Shown: in pieces, positions 39,184 to 48,640 of the stretch
Position numbering within the stretch: the stretch's first letter is position 1
Layout of the letters: each line of letters begins with the position of its first letter
DNA from: Pseudomonas oligotrophica
Lineage (GTDB): Bacteria; Pseudomonadota; Gammaproteobacteria; Pseudomonadales; Pseudomonadaceae
DNA: 64,000 bases
Reading direction: 5' to 3'
Assembly (NCBI RefSeq): GCF_021726475.1
Contig: NZ_JAKJRU010000001.1
Location: forward strand, 434,001-498,000
Notes under the pieces: generated by a model
The model's database searches: none
What the model was told of the DNA's origin: nothing
What the model saw: only the letters and a program-made list of their open reading frames with translations
Program-made: the position numbers and the translations under genes

Positions 39184-40269
39184 ATGAAAATCGGTGTGAT
39201 CGGTGGCGGCCAGCTGGGCCGCATGCTGGCTCTGGCGGGCACTCCGCTGGGCATGACCTTCGCCTTCCTCGACCCGGCGCCGGACGCCTGTGCCGCGGCG
39301 CTCGGCGAACACCTGCGCGCCGACTACGACGACAAGGACCACCTGCGCCGGCTGGCCGACGAGGTCGACCTGGTGACCTTCGAATTCGAGAGCGTGCCGG
39401 CCGAGACCGTGGCCTTCCTCTCGCAGTTCGTGCCGGTCTACCCGAGCGCCGAGTCGCTGCGCATCGCCCGTGACCGCTGGTTCGAGAAGTCGATGTTCCG
39501 CGAACTCGGCATCCCCACGCCGGAATTTGCCGACATCCAGTCGCAGGCCGACCTGGATGCCGCGGCGGCCGCCATCGGCCTGCCGGCGGTGCTCAAGACC
39601 CGCACCCTGGGCTACGACGGCAAGGGCCAGAAGGTCCTGCGCACGGCGGCCGACGTCGCCGGCGCCTTCGCCGAGCTGGGCAGCGTGCCGTGCATCCTCG
39701 AGGGCTTCGTGCCGTTCAGCGGCGAGGTCTCGCTGGTCGCGGTGCGCGGCCGCGACGGCGAGACCGCGTTCTATCCGCTGGTGCACAACAGCCACGAGGC
39801 CGGCATCCTGCGACTGTCGGTGGCCAGCAGCAACCATCCGCTGCAGCAGCTCGCCGAGGACTACGTCGGCCGCGTGCTGGCCAAGCTCGACTACGTCGGC
39901 GTGCTGGCCTTCGAGTTCTTCGAGGTCGACGGCGGCCTGAAGGCCAACGAGATCGCCCCACGCGTGCACAACTCCGGGCACTGGACCATCGAAGGCGCCG
40001 AGTGCAGCCAGTTCGAGAACCACCTGCGCGCGGTGGCCGGCCTGCCGCTGGGCTCGACCGCCAAGCTCGGCGAGAGCGCCATGCTCAACTTCATCGGCAG
40101 CGTGCCGGCGGTGGACAAGGTGATCGCCATCGAGGACTGCCACCTGCACCACTACGGCAAGGCCTTCAAGGCCGGCCGCAAGGTCGGCCACGCCACCCTG
40201 CGCTGTCCGGATCGCGCCACCCTCGACCGGCAGATCACCGCGGTCGAATCGCTGATCGAGCGCGGCTGA
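39184..40269 (+). CDS. purK: N5-carboxyaminoimidazole ribonucleotide synthase
   Basis: A 361-residue ATP-grasp enzyme that makes N5-CAIR from AIR, ATP and bicarbonate. The ATG with N terminus MKIGVIGGGQLGRMLALAG was chosen; upstream codons in this frame overlap purE and are not coding. LGYDGKGQ is the ATP loop and NEIAPRVHNSGHWT the C-terminal metal/phosphate stretch. It pairs with PurE directly upstream, and is another consumer of bicarbonate in this window. Confidence 0.97.
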   Translation: MKIGVIGGGQLGRMLALAGTPLGMTFAFLDPAPDACAAALGEHLRADYDDKDHLRRLADEVDLVTFEFESVPAETVAFLSQFVPVYPSAESLRIARDRWFEKSMFRELGIPTPEFADIQSQADLDAAAAAIGLPAVLKTRTLGYDGKGQKVLRTAADVAGAFAELGSVPCILEGFVPFSGEVSLVAVRGRDGETAFYPLVHNSHEAGILRLSVASSNHPLQQLAEDYVGRVLAKLDYVGVLAFEFFEVDGGLKANEIAPRVHNSGHWTIEGAECSQFENHLRAVAGLPLGSTAKLGESAMLNFIGSVPAVDKVIAIEDCHLHHYGKAFKAGRKVGHATLRCPDRATLDRQITAVESLIERG

Positions 40270-40400
40270 GGCACCGGCAGCGAGGCTTCGCGGTTGATTC
40301 TTGTCGCTCCGGTCGTCCGGCCCACGACGCTCGCCGTCGAACTGCCGGCGGCGGGGCGGGGTCCACTGGTTACCTACCTTTCGGACCTTGGAGGCTCACC

Positions 40401-40652
40401 ATGGGCATCATCGCGACCATCATCATCGGCCTGATCGTCGGCCTGATCGCACGCTTTCTGAAACCCGGCGACGACAGCATGGGCTGGATCATGACCATCC
40501 TGCTCGGCATCGGCGGCTCGCTGCTGGCGACCTACGGCGGCCAGGCGCTGGGCCTCTACGAGGCGGGCGAGGGCGCCGGCTTTATCGGCGCGGTGGTCGG
40601 TGCGATCATCCTGCTGGTGATCTACGGCATGGTGACCCGCCGTAAGCACTGA
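40401..40652 (+). CDS. Small membrane protein of the GlsB/YeaQ/YmgE stress family
   Basis: An 83-residue protein with three hydrophobic segments: MGIIATIIIGLIVGLIARFL with the conserved Gly-Leu-Ile-Ala-Arg, MGWIMTILLGIGGSLLA, and GFIGAVVGAIILLVIYG. A basic tail (TRRKH) ends it. A GGAGG ribosome site lies 8 bases upstream. The family is linked to general stress; the biochemical function is unknown. The 131 bases between purK and this gene hold no clear terminator or further gene. Confidence 0.9.
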   Translation: MGIIATIIIGLIVGLIARFLKPGDDSMGWIMTILLGIGGSLLATYGGQALGLYEAGEGAGFIGAVVGAIILLVIYGMVTRRKH

Positions 40653-40703
40653 CCCTGCCGGGGCCGCTCCCGGCGGCCCCGTTTCCCCGACTCCCTGCCT
40701 GCC

Positions 40704-41240
40704 ATGCCCCGACTCTTCGCTGCCGTTCTATTCTGCTTCGCCACCCTGGCCCTGGCCGCCCCGCCGGCCGAACTCGACTGGCTGGAGCTGATGCCTGCCG
40801 CCGACCGCAAGGCCCTCGAGGAAATGCCGGAGATCGCCCACGATTCACCGGAGAACGCCGGCTTCAGCGATGCCGGCGGACTCAAGCAGGGCGCCGGCCT
40901 GCCCGAGGTGATGTACTCGGCCAACACGGTGGCGGCGCTCGACGGCCGGCGGATCCGCCTCGGCGGCTACCCGGTGCCGCTGGAAAGTGACGCGGCCGGG
41001 CGCAGCACCGAGTTCTTCCTGGTGCCCTACCCGGGTGCCTGCATCCACGTGCCGCCGCCGCCGCCGAACCAGATCGTGCTGGTGCGTTTCGCCAAGGGCA
41101 TCGACCTGGCCGACATCTACGCGCCGCTGTGGGTCGACGGCCCGCTGCGCATCGAGCCGGTGAGCAATGACCTCGCCGATGCCGCCTACGCCATCGACGC
41201 CGAGGCGGTGCTACCGATCGACGAAGCGGACCTGGAGTAG
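40704..41240 (+). CDS. Exported DUF3299 protein
   Basis: A 178-residue protein with a cleavable signal peptide (hydrophobic to about residue 18, AAALA-like cut after LALA). The mature part contains RIRLGGYPVPLE and LVPYPGACIHVPPPPPNQIV, the core of the DUF3299 family, where a Cys and His near a Pro run resemble a metal or haem-lipoprotein context. Function is unknown. It is likely periplasmic or attached to the inner membrane's outer face. Confidence 0.82.
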   Translation: MPRLFAAVLFCFATLALAAPPAELDWLELMPAADRKALEEMPEIAHDSPENAGFSDAGGLKQGAGLPEVMYSANTVAALDGRRIRLGGYPVPLESDAAGRSTEFFLVPYPGACIHVPPPPPNQIVLVRFAKGIDLADIYAPLWVDGPLRIEPVSNDLADAAYAIDAEAVLPIDEADLE

Positions 41241-41245
41241 CCGGC

Positions 41246-41932
41246 ATGGCGCTGGACCAGGCCCTGCGCCAGCGCTTTCGTCAGCTCGCCGGGGCGACAG
41301 AGGGCATCGACCGGGCGGTCTATGCGCAGCATGGCCGCGACCCGCTGGAGCCGATCATCGGCCTGGGCGCGGCGGATGCGCCGATCGCCTTCTTCGGCCG
41401 CGACCCCGGGCGCGAGGAGGTGCGCCACGGCGAGCCCTTCGTCGGTGCCGGCGGGCAGCTGGTGCGGCGCGCCCTGCATCGGCATCGCTACGGCAGCGAA
41501 CCGGCGGATTTCGCCGCCGCGCTGGCGGTCGGCCGGCGCTTCTTCTGGCTCAACACGGTGCCCTACAAGCCGCTGGGCAACCGCGCCTGGTCGATGGCGG
41601 TCAAGCGGCGCTTCCAGCCACTGGTGCGCGAGCTGCTGCTGGCACACTGGCGGGGCCGCGAGGTCATCACCCTCGGCCGCGAGGCGTTCTTCTGGTTCGG
41701 CATCGACCAGCCACGCGAGGTGCGCCAGCGGCTGGAAGCCTTCTGGGCTGACGACAGCCGCTTCGCGCGCAGCCTGGCATTCAGGCTGGAGGATGCGCAG
41801 GGCAACGGCCGCGAGCTGGTCCTGCACCCGCTGCCGCACCCGTCGCCGCGCAACCTGGCCTGGTACCGGCGCTTCGCCGAGCTGCTCGAGGCCCGGTTGG
41901 CGGCGCTGGACGGCGCGCCGCCAGCGGGCTGA
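41246..41932 (+). CDS. Uracil-DNA glycosylase superfamily protein
   Basis: A 228-residue protein with the fold of family 4/5-like uracil-DNA glycosylases. FFGRDPGREEVRHGEPFVGAG corresponds to the GExPG...G.PFVG motif, NTVPYKP to the second motif, and HPLPHPSPRN to the C-terminal HPS loop. The catalytic acidic position of motif 1 is Asp-Pro-Gly in place of Ala-Pro-Gly, so specificity is uncertain. No Fe-S cysteines of family 4 are seen. It starts 5 bases after the DUF3299 gene. Confidence 0.75.
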   Translation: MALDQALRQRFRQLAGATEGIDRAVYAQHGRDPLEPIIGLGAADAPIAFFGRDPGREEVRHGEPFVGAGGQLVRRALHRHRYGSEPADFAAALAVGRRFFWLNTVPYKPLGNRAWSMAVKRRFQPLVRELLLAHWRGREVITLGREAFFWFGIDQPREVRQRLEAFWADDSRFARSLAFRLEDAQGNGRELVLHPLPHPSPRNLAWYRRFAELLEARLAALDGAPPAG

Positions 41933-41938
41933 GGCGGC

Positions 41939-42946
41939 TCAGAACTCCAGGCAGATCTTGCCGAAGTGGCGGTTGCTTTCCTGGTAGCGGAAGGCCTCGC
42001 AGATCTCCTCCAGGGCGAAGCGGCGGTCGATCACCGGGCGCAGGCCGTTGGCGTCGATGGCGCGGACCATCGCCTGCTGCTGGGTGCGGCTGCCGACCAG
42101 CACCGCCTGCAGGCGCAGCTGGCGGACCAGCGCCTCGACCAGCGGCAGCTCGCCGCCGACTCCGGTGAGGATGCCGATCACCGAGATGTGTCCGCCGATG
42201 CGGGTGGCGGTCATCGACTGGGCCAAGGTCGCCGGGCCGCCGACCTCGATCACGTGGTCGACGCCGCGGCCGTCGGTCAGCTCGCGTACGCGCTCGCCCC
42301 AGTTCGGCGTGCTGCGGTAGTTGATCAGCTGCGCCGCGCCGAGCTCGGCCATGCGTTCCAGCTTGGCGTCGCTGGAGGAGGTGGCGATCACCGTGGCGCC
42401 GGCCATGCGGGCGAACTGCAGGGCGAAGATCGACACGCCGCCGCTGCCCTGTACCAAGACCGTCTCGCCGGGCTTGAGCGCGCCGTCGACCATCAGCGCG
42501 CGCCAGGCGGTCAGCCCGGCGGTGGTCAGGGTCGCCGCCTCGGCGTGGCTCCAGCCCCGCGGCGCGCGGGTAAAGGCGGTGGCCGGCGCGGTCACCTGCT
42601 TGCGGGCGTAGCCGTCGATGCCGTCGCCGGGCACGCGGGCGAAGCCCTCGACGCAGGGTTCGCCGTCCAGCCAGTCGGGGAAGAAGGTGCTGACCACCGC
42701 GTCGCCGACCTTGAATTCGCTGACACCGGGGCCGACCGCGATGACTTCGCCGGCGCCGTCGGCCATGGGGATGCGCGGCTCGCTCGGGCCCCACATGCCG
42801 CTGACTACGGCGAAGTCGTGGTAGTTGAGCGAGTTGGCGTGCAGCCGCACGCTGATTTCGCCGGGCCCCGGCTGGGCGGCCTGGTGGCTGCCGACCACGA
42901 CCTTGTCGTAGCCGCCTCCGGCTTGTACGTAGATGGCTTTGCTCAT
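41939..42946 (-). CDS. NAD(P)-dependent alcohol dehydrogenase / quinone-reductase-like MDR protein
   Basis: A 335-residue medium-chain dehydrogenase/reductase. The N-terminal GroES-like half has NSLNYHDFAVVSG and ADGAGEVIAVG; the Rossmann half has VLVQGSGGVSIFALQ. The structural zinc cysteines are missing, and the catalytic zinc ligands are not evident, so it is closer to zinc-independent quinone oxidoreductases. It converges on the UDG-like gene after 6 bases. The substrate cannot be told from sequence. Confidence 0.82.
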   Translation of the reverse strand: MSKAIYVQAGGGYDKVVVGSHQAAQPGPGEISVRLHANSLNYHDFAVVSGMWGPSEPRIPMADGAGEVIAVGPGVSEFKVGDAVVSTFFPDWLDGEPCVEGFARVPGDGIDGYARKQVTAPATAFTRAPRGWSHAEAATLTTAGLTAWRALMVDGALKPGETVLVQGSGGVSIFALQFARMAGATVIATSSSDAKLERMAELGAAQLINYRSTPNWGERVRELTDGRGVDHVIEVGGPATLAQSMTATRIGGHISVIGILTGVGGELPLVEALVRQLRLQAVLVGSRTQQQAMVRAIDANGLRPVIDRRFALEEICEAFRYQESNRHFGKICLEF

Positions 42947-42991
42947 GCTTGCTTCCTGTCGGGCGCGGCACGGGACCGCGCGGGGTGGTTG

Positions 42992-43519
42992 TCAGAGCTG
43001 TCGCCGGCGCCCCGTCACCATCGACAGCAGGAGGTTCTCGCGCAGGCGCAGGCTTTCCACCAGCGCCGCCAGCAGGTGCACCAGCACCAGGCCGAGCAGG
43101 GCGTCGGCGAACAGGGCGTGCAGCTGCTCGGGCCCGTCGAGGCCCCAGAAGTAGTCGATCTCTTCCATGAGAAAGCCGGTGACGCCGAGGCCGAGCATCA
43201 GCAGCATCATCAGGATCATCACCAGCGCGCCGATCGGCGAGTGGCCCAGGCGGTGGTAGGGCTGGCGGCGCAGCAGCGCGCCGCAGTGCGCGGCCAGGCG
43301 CGCGCGGGTCGGCCAGAAGTCCGTCCAGCGCGCCGCCGGCGTGCCGACGAACCCCCACACCAGGCGGATCGCCAGCCAGGCCACGGCGTAGTAGCCGAGC
43401 CAGCGATGCCAGGCTTCGCCTTCTTCGGTGAAGAAGTAGTTGGCGACGAAGCTGCCCGCCAGCGACCAGTGGAACAGGCGCACCAGCGGGTCCCAGAGGG
43501 TGAGGGTGGCGGGCTTCAT
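42992..43519 (-). CDS. Cytochrome b561-family (Ni-hydrogenase b-type) membrane protein
   Basis: A 175-residue protein with four membrane helices. Probable haem-ligand histidines are in LVRLFHWSL, WHRWLGYY and LVLVHLLAALVES. The WDPLVRLFHW start is typical for di-haem cytochrome b subunits that pass electrons between quinols and a partner. The upstream gene in the same operon encodes a small exported PepSY-like protein, so the pair probably works together. The stop-start gap is 1 base. Confidence 0.86.
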   Translation of the reverse strand: MKPATLTLWDPLVRLFHWSLAGSFVANYFFTEEGEAWHRWLGYYAVAWLAIRLVWGFVGTPAARWTDFWPTRARLAAHCGALLRRQPYHRLGHSPIGALVMILMMLLMLGLGVTGFLMEEIDYFWGLDGPEQLHALFADALLGLVLVHLLAALVESLRLRENLLLSMVTGRRRQL

Positions 43520-43520
43520 G

Positions 43521-43787
43521 TCAGTCGTCGATCTCGGTCTTGACCGCGTTGCCGCTCACCGGGTCGAAGTAGATCTCGACCTTCTGCTTGTCCTTGTTCC
43601 AGCCGTAGATCTCGTAGCAGTTGCCGTCGGTGACCTTGAACTTCTTGATCTCGTAGCCCTGGGCCTTGAGGTCCTGCTGGAATTTCTCCTGGTCCTGCCA
43701 CTGCGCCTTGTCGGCGGTGGTGCATTCGGGGCCGGCGAGGGCCAGCGGGCTGGCCAGGGCCAGGGAAAGCAGAAGCAGCTTGCGCAT
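43521..43787 (-). CDS. Small exported PepSY-domain protein
   Basis: An 88-residue protein. The signal peptide MRKLLLLSLALASPLALA is followed by a compact PepSY-like domain with two conserved cysteines (ECTTAD and GNCYEIYG) and the FDPVSGNAVKTEID end. I chose the ATG with an AGAGGA ribosome site; the frame extends upstream without support. Such proteins are often coded next to a cytochrome b gene. It is likely periplasmic; the precise role is unknown. Confidence 0.85.
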   Translation of the reverse strand: MRKLLLLSLALASPLALAGPECTTADKAQWQDQEKFQQDLKAQGYEIKKFKVTDGNCYEIYGWNKDKQKVEIYFDPVSGNAVKTEIDD

Positions 43788-43951
43788 GGGTGTGTCCTCT
43801 TCTTGATGGTGGTCGAGCGCATGCCGGGCGCGAGTGTGACGCCCTGGCAGCGCTCCTTCATGGGAACCTGCGAACGGGCCGGTGTTCCGAAGCGTAGCCG
43901 CAAGCGGGCTGTGCCACACTGTGGCCTGTCCCCTGGCAAGGAGCTCCGCGA

Positions 43952-46450
43952 TTGGCGACCCCGCGCCCCTCGGTATCGCCGGCCACCCTGCGTGCGCTGG
44001 CCTTCGACCTGTCGATCCGCTGGAACAGCCAGAACGACGACATCTGGCAACTGATCGACGAACCGCTGTGGGAGCTGACCCACAACCCCTGCCTGGTGCT
44101 CGACAGCGTGCCGCAGGCGACCCTCGAACGGTTGCTGCGGCGTGACGACTTCCGCCTGCGCGTCGAGGCGCTCGCCGACTGGCAGCAGCGGCGCTTCGCC
44201 GAGCCGGGCTGGTTCGCCGGGCAGGCTTCCGGCGCGCTGACCCGGGTGGCCTACTTCTCCATGGAATACATGCTCAGCGAGGCGCTGCCGATCTACTCCG
44301 GCGGCCTGGGCAACGTCGCCGGCGACCAGCTCAAGGCGGCCAGCGACCTCGGCGTGCCGGTGGTCGCGGTGGGCATGCTCTGGCAGCACGGCTACTTCCG
44401 CCAGGGCATCGATGGCGACGGCCGCCAGCAGGCGCTGTACCCGGTCAACGACACCCGCCAGCTGCCGGTCGAGCCGCTCACCGACCCGGCCGGCCAGCCG
44501 CTGCGGCTGACCTTCAACCTGCCCGGCATGCGCCTGTGGATCCGCGGCTGGCAGGCGCGCGTCGGCCGCTGCCGGCTGCTGCTGCTGGACACCAACGAGC
44601 CGGCCAACCCGCCGCAGGTGCGGCTGATCACCAGCCAGCTCTACGGTGGCGATGCGGAGATGCGCCTGCGCCAGGAGATCGTCCTCGGCATCGGCGGCTG
44701 GCGCCTGCTGGAGGCCGCCGGGCTGGCGCCGGAGGTCTGCCACCTGAACGACGGGCATGCCGCCTTCGCCGTGCTCGAGCGGGCGCGCTGCTACCGGGCC
44801 AGCCGCGGCGTGCCCTTCGAGGTGGCGCTGGCGGCGACCCGCGCCGGCAACCTGTTCACCACCCATACGCCGGTCGAGGCCGGCTTCGACCGCTTTGCCG
44901 CGGCGCGCGTCAGCCAGTACCTGGGCCGCTATGCCGAGGCCGAGCTGGGCATCAGCCGCGCCGAGCTGCTCGAGCTGGGCGGCGCCGCGGCCGGCGACCC
45001 GCAGGCGAGCTTCAACATGGCCTGCCTGGCCACCCGTGGCTCGGGCGCGGTGAATGCGGTCAGCCGCCTGCACGAGGCCACCAGCCGCTTCATCTTCCGC
45101 GGGCTGTTCCCGCGCTGGCCGCTGGCCGAGCTGCCGATCGGCCATGTCACCAACGGCGTGCACCTGCCGACCTGGCTGTCGGCCGATGCCGAGGAGCACT
45201 GGTTCGAACTCTATGGCGCCGAGATCCCCTGGCGCGGCGGCGAGGCGGTGGTTGCCGAGCTGCTGGCGCAGGTCGACGACCGCTGGCTGTGGCAGATCCG
45301 CCAGCGTGCCCGCCGCGAGCTGCTAGCCTTCGTCTGCGCCCACCTGGCGCGCAGCCTGGCGATGCACGGGGCGACGCCGGAGACCATCGGCGCCGCCGGC
45401 TGCGGGCTGGACCCGGAGCGGCTGACCATCGGCTTCGCCCGTCGCTTCGCCGCCTACAAGCGGCCCAACCTGCTGCTGCACGACCCGGACCGCCTGGCGC
45501 GCCTGCTCGGCGATGCGAACCGCCCGGTGCAGCTGCTGGTCGCCGGCAAGGCCCACCCGGCCGACCACGCCGGCCAGGCGTTGCTCGCCGAGTGGCAGCG
45601 CTTCATCGCGCGGCCCGACGTCGCCGGCCGGGTGGTCTTTCTCGAGGACTACGACATGCACCTGGCGCGGCAGTTGGTGCAGGGCGTCGACGTCTGGATC
45701 AACACGCCGCGGCGGCCGTGGGAGGCCAGCGGCACCAGCGGCATGAAGGTGCTGGCCAACGGCGGGCTGAACCTGTCGCAACTCGACGGCTGGTGGGCCG
45801 AGGCCTATGCGCCGGGGCTCGGCTGGGCCATCGGCGACGGCCTGGAGCATGGCGAGGGCCATGACGTGGTGGACGCCGAGCAGCTCTACACGGTGCTCGA
45901 GCAAGAGGTGGTCGCCGAGTTCTATGCGCGTGACGCACGGGGCCTGCCGCATGCCTGGGTGCAGCGCATCCGTCGCAGCATGGGCGAGCTGGTGCAGCGC
46001 TTCTCCGCCGACCGCGTGGTGCGCGAGTACACCGAGCGCTTCTACCTGCCGGCGGCCACGGCCTATCGCGCGCGCAGCGGCGCCGGTTCGGCGCAGGCCT
46101 ACGCGCTGGCCGGGCGCATCCAGCGGCTACGACGGCACTGGGCGGGGCTGGCCTTCGGCCGGGTGGAGCTGCAGCGCCGCGGCGAGCGCTACCAGGTCGC
46201 GGTGGAACTGCAGCTCGGCCGGCTCCGGTCCGACGACCTGGCCGTGCAGCTGTATGCCGAGGCCGTCGACGGCTGGCCGCAGGAGAGCGTGGCGCTCGAG
46301 CCGCGCGGCGGTTCCGGCCCGCACTGGCTGTTCTGCGCCGAGATCGCCGCGAGCCGGCCGGCGGAGCACTACAGCGCGCGGGTCATTCCGGCCGCCTACG
46401 ATGGCCTGCTGCTGCCGCTGGAGCTGCCCTTGATCCTCTGGCAGCGCTGA
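43952..46450 (+). CDS. glgP: Alpha-glucan (glycogen/maltodextrin) phosphorylase
   Basis: An 832-residue phosphorylase of the shorter AGPs type that releases glucose-1-phosphate from alpha-1,4-glucans. It starts with TTG behind an AGGAG ribosome site. Visible motifs are AYFSMEYMLSEALPIYSGGLG, HLNDGHAAF, FTTHTPVEAGFDRF, GFARRFAAYKRPNLL, and the PLP Lys at about residue 599 in GTSGMKVLANGG. The 164-base divergent region to the PepSY gene shows no recognised operator. Confidence 0.92.
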   Translation: MATPRPSVSPATLRALAFDLSIRWNSQNDDIWQLIDEPLWELTHNPCLVLDSVPQATLERLLRRDDFRLRVEALADWQQRRFAEPGWFAGQASGALTRVAYFSMEYMLSEALPIYSGGLGNVAGDQLKAASDLGVPVVAVGMLWQHGYFRQGIDGDGRQQALYPVNDTRQLPVEPLTDPAGQPLRLTFNLPGMRLWIRGWQARVGRCRLLLLDTNEPANPPQVRLITSQLYGGDAEMRLRQEIVLGIGGWRLLEAAGLAPEVCHLNDGHAAFAVLERARCYRASRGVPFEVALAATRAGNLFTTHTPVEAGFDRFAAARVSQYLGRYAEAELGISRAELLELGGAAAGDPQASFNMACLATRGSGAVNAVSRLHEATSRFIFRGLFPRWPLAELPIGHVTNGVHLPTWLSADAEEHWFELYGAEIPWRGGEAVVAELLAQVDDRWLWQIRQRARRELLAFVCAHLARSLAMHGATPETIGAAGCGLDPERLTIGFARRFAAYKRPNLLLHDPDRLARLLGDANRPVQLLVAGKAHPADHAGQALLAEWQRFIARPDVAGRVVFLEDYDMHLARQLVQGVDVWINTPRRPWEASGTSGMKVLANGGLNLSQLDGWWAEAYAPGLGWAIGDGLEHGEGHDVVDAEQLYTVLEQEVVAEFYARDARGLPHAWVQRIRRSMGELVQRFSADRVVREYTERFYLPAATAYRARSGAGSAQAYALAGRIQRLRRHWAGLAFGRVELQRRGERYQVAVELQLGRLRSDDLAVQLYAEAVDGWPQESVALEPRGGSGPHWLFCAEIAASRPAEHYSARVIPAAYDGLLLPLELPLILWQR

Positions 46451-46469
46451 GCGGCGGCCGCCGCTTGCC

Positions 46470-47099
46470 TCAGCGGGCGACCGCGCAGCCGGTGGCCGCC
46501 TGCAGCTGGTCGAAGCTCACGCCCTCGGCCAGCTCGACCAGCTTCAGGCCCTGCACGGTGACGTCCAGCACGCCGAGGTCGGTGATGATGCGGTCGACCA
46601 CGCCGACCCCGGTCAGCGGCAGGTCGCAGGCCGGCAGGATCTTGTGCGCGCCGTCCTTGGCGGTGTGCTCCATCAGCACCACGACCTTCTTAACCCCGGC
46701 GACCAGGTCCATGGCGCCGCCCATGCCCTTGACCATCTTGCCGGGGATCATCCAGTTGGCCAGGTCGCCCTTCTCCGAGACCTGCATGGCGCCGAGGATG
46801 GCCAGGTTGATGTGGCCGCCGCGGATCATCGCGAAGCTCTGCGCGTTGTCGAAGAAGCTGGCCCCGGGCAGCGTGGTGACCGTCTGCTTGCCGGCGTTGA
46901 TCAGGTCGGCGTCGACTTCCTCTTCGCTGGGGAAGGGGCCGATGCCGAGCAGGCCGTTCTCGCTCTGCAGCCAGACGTCCATGCCTTCGGGAATGTAGTT
47001 GGCCACCAGGGTCGGCAGGCCGATGCCGAGGTTGACGTAGAAGCCGTCCTGCAGCTCGGCGGCAGCGCGCTGTGCCATCTGTTCGCGTGTCCAGGCCAT
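46470..47099 (-). CDS. scoB: 3-oxoacid CoA-transferase subunit B
   Basis: A 209-residue CoA-transferase beta subunit. The catalytic Glu lies in [14 protein letters not shown], and [14 protein letters not shown] and [18 protein letters not shown] are family motifs. With subunit A it activates acetoacetate by CoA transfer from succinyl-CoA, completing 3-hydroxybutyrate breakdown to acetoacetyl-CoA. It starts 2 bases after subunit A and is the last gene of the operon. Confidence 0.94.
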   Translation of the reverse strand: MAWTREQMAQRAAAELQDGFYVNLGIGLPTLVANYIPEGMDVWLQSENGLLGIGPFPSEEEVDADLINAGKQTVTTLPGASFFDNAQSFAMIRGGHINLAILGAMQVSEKGDLANWMIPGKMVKGMGGAMDLVAGVKKVVVLMEHTAKDGAHKILPACDLPLTGVGVVDRIITDLGVLDVTVQGLKLVELAEGVSFDQLQAATGCAVAR

Positions 47100-47101
47100 G
47101 T

Positions 47102-47797
47102 TCAGCTCCTCACCGTGCGTTTTTCGATGCGTTTTTCCGGGTTCGGGTTGTGCACGATGCGCTGCACGTAGATGCCCGGCAGGTGGATCTGGTCGGGGTC
47201 CAGCTCGCCGGTCTCGACGACCTCCTCGACCTCGACGACGCAGACCTTGCCGGCCATCGCCGCCAGCGGGTTGAAGTTGCGCGCGGTCTTGCGGAACAGC
47301 AGGTTGCCGGCCTTGTCGGCCTTCCACGCCTTGACCAGCGCCAGGTCGGCGGTCAGCGATTCTTCCATGACGTACCACTCGCCGTTGAACTGGCGGGTCT
47401 CCTTGCCTTCGGCGACCAGCGTGCCGTAGCCGGTCCTGGTGTAGAACGCCGGGATGCCCGCGCCGCCGGCGCGCAGCTTCTCGGCCAGGGTGCCCTGGGG
47501 GGTGAATTCCAGCTCCAGCTCGCCGGCCAGGTACTGGCGCTCGAACTCCTTGTTCTCGCCGACGTAGGAGGAAACCATCTTGCGGATCTGCCGCGTCTCC
47601 AGCAGCAGGCCGAGGCCGAAGCCGTCGACCCCGGCGTTGTTGCTGATCGCCGTGAGGCCCTTGCGGCCGCTGTCGCGCAGCGCGGCGATCAGCGTCTCGG
47701 GGATGCCGCACAGGCCGAAACCGCCGACCGCGACCGTCATGCCGTCCTCGACCAGCCCGTCGAGGGCGGCCGCGGCGTTGGGGTAGAGCTTGTTCAT
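47102..47797 (-). CDS. scoA: 3-oxoacid CoA-transferase subunit A
   Basis: A 231-residue CoA-transferase alpha subunit. [19 protein letters not shown] near the N terminus, [12 protein letters not shown] and the long [20 protein letters not shown] stretch are typical. The ATG giving [15 protein letters not shown] was chosen and sits 26 bases after the dehydrogenase stop. It forms the acetoacetate-activating enzyme with subunit B. Confidence 0.94.
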   Translation of the reverse strand: MNKLYPNAAAALDGLVEDGMTVAVGGFGLCGIPETLIAALRDSGRKGLTAISNNAGVDGFGLGLLLETRQIRKMVSSYVGENKEFERQYLAGELELEFTPQGTLAEKLRAGGAGIPAFYTRTGYGTLVAEGKETRQFNGEWYVMEESLTADLALVKAWKADKAGNLLFRKTARNFNPLAAMAGKVCVVEVEEVVETGELDPDQIHLPGIYVQRIVHNPNPEKRIEKRTVRS

Positions 47798-47823
47798 GGA
47801 TCTCCCTCTTGTCGTTGTCTTGT

Positions 47824-48594
47824 TCAGCGGGCGGCCCAGCCGCCGTCGATGTTCCAGGCGACGCCGCGGACCTGCGCGGCCGCGTCGCTGCACAGATAGA
47901 GCGTCAGTTCGCCGAGCTGTTCGGGGGTGACGAACTCCAGCGAGGGCTGCTTCTCGGCCAGCAGGTCGTGGCGCGCGCGCTCGAGATCGCCGTCGGCACG
48001 GGCGCGCTCGTCGATCTGCTGCTGCACCAGCGGCGTCAGCACCCAGCCGGGGCAGATGGCGTTGCAGGTGATCGGCTCCTGTGCGGTTTCCAGGGCGACC
48101 ACCTTGGTCAGCCCGACCACGCCGTGCTTGGCCGCGACGTAGGCGGCCTTGCCGGTCGAGCCGACCAGCCCGTGCACCGAGGCGATGTTGACGATCCGCC
48201 CCCAGCCGCGCCGGCGCATGCCCGGCAGCGCCAGGCGCGTGGTGTGGAACACCGAGGACAGGTTGATCGCCAGGATGCTGTCCCAGCGCTCGACGGGGAA
48301 TTCGTCGACCGGCGCGACATGCTGGATGCCGGCATTGTTGACCAGGATGTCCAGCGCGCCGAACTCGCGTTCGGCGAAGGCCAGCAGCTCGGCGATCTCC
48401 TCGGGGCTGGCCATGTTCGCCGGGTGGTGGCGCACCTGGCCGCCGGCGGCGCGCACCGTGGCCAGCGCCGCGTCGACGTCGCCGAAGCCGTTGAGCACCA
48501 GGTTGGCGCCGGCCTCGGCCAGGCGCTTGGCGATGCCCAGGCCGATGCCGCTGGTGGAGCCGGTGACCAGGGCGGTCTTGCCTGCGAGATTCAT
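47824..48594 (-). CDS. bdhA: 3-hydroxybutyrate dehydrogenase
   Basis: A 256-residue short-chain dehydrogenase. [16 protein letters not shown] is the NAD motif, [16 protein letters not shown] the core, and catalytic Ser-Tyr-Lys lie in NIASVHGLV and [10 protein letters not shown]. Gly-Ile-Gln-His-Val and [16 protein letters not shown] are specific to D-3-hydroxybutyrate dehydrogenases. It oxidises 3-hydroxybutyrate to acetoacetate. The gene lies between a GntP transporter and the CoA-transferase genes. Confidence 0.94.
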   Translation of the reverse strand: MNLAGKTALVTGSTSGIGLGIAKRLAEAGANLVLNGFGDVDAALATVRAAGGQVRHHPANMASPEEIAELLAFAEREFGALDILVNNAGIQHVAPVDEFPVERWDSILAINLSSVFHTTRLALPGMRRRGWGRIVNIASVHGLVGSTGKAAYVAAKHGVVGLTKVVALETAQEPITCNAICPGWVLTPLVQQQIDERARADGDLERARHDLLAEKQPSLEFVTPEQLGELTLYLCSDAAAQVRGVAWNIDGGWAAR

Positions 48595-48640
48595 GTAGGG
48601 GTCTCCTTGACGGCGCCGGCTCGCGCCGGCGCGCTGCACG

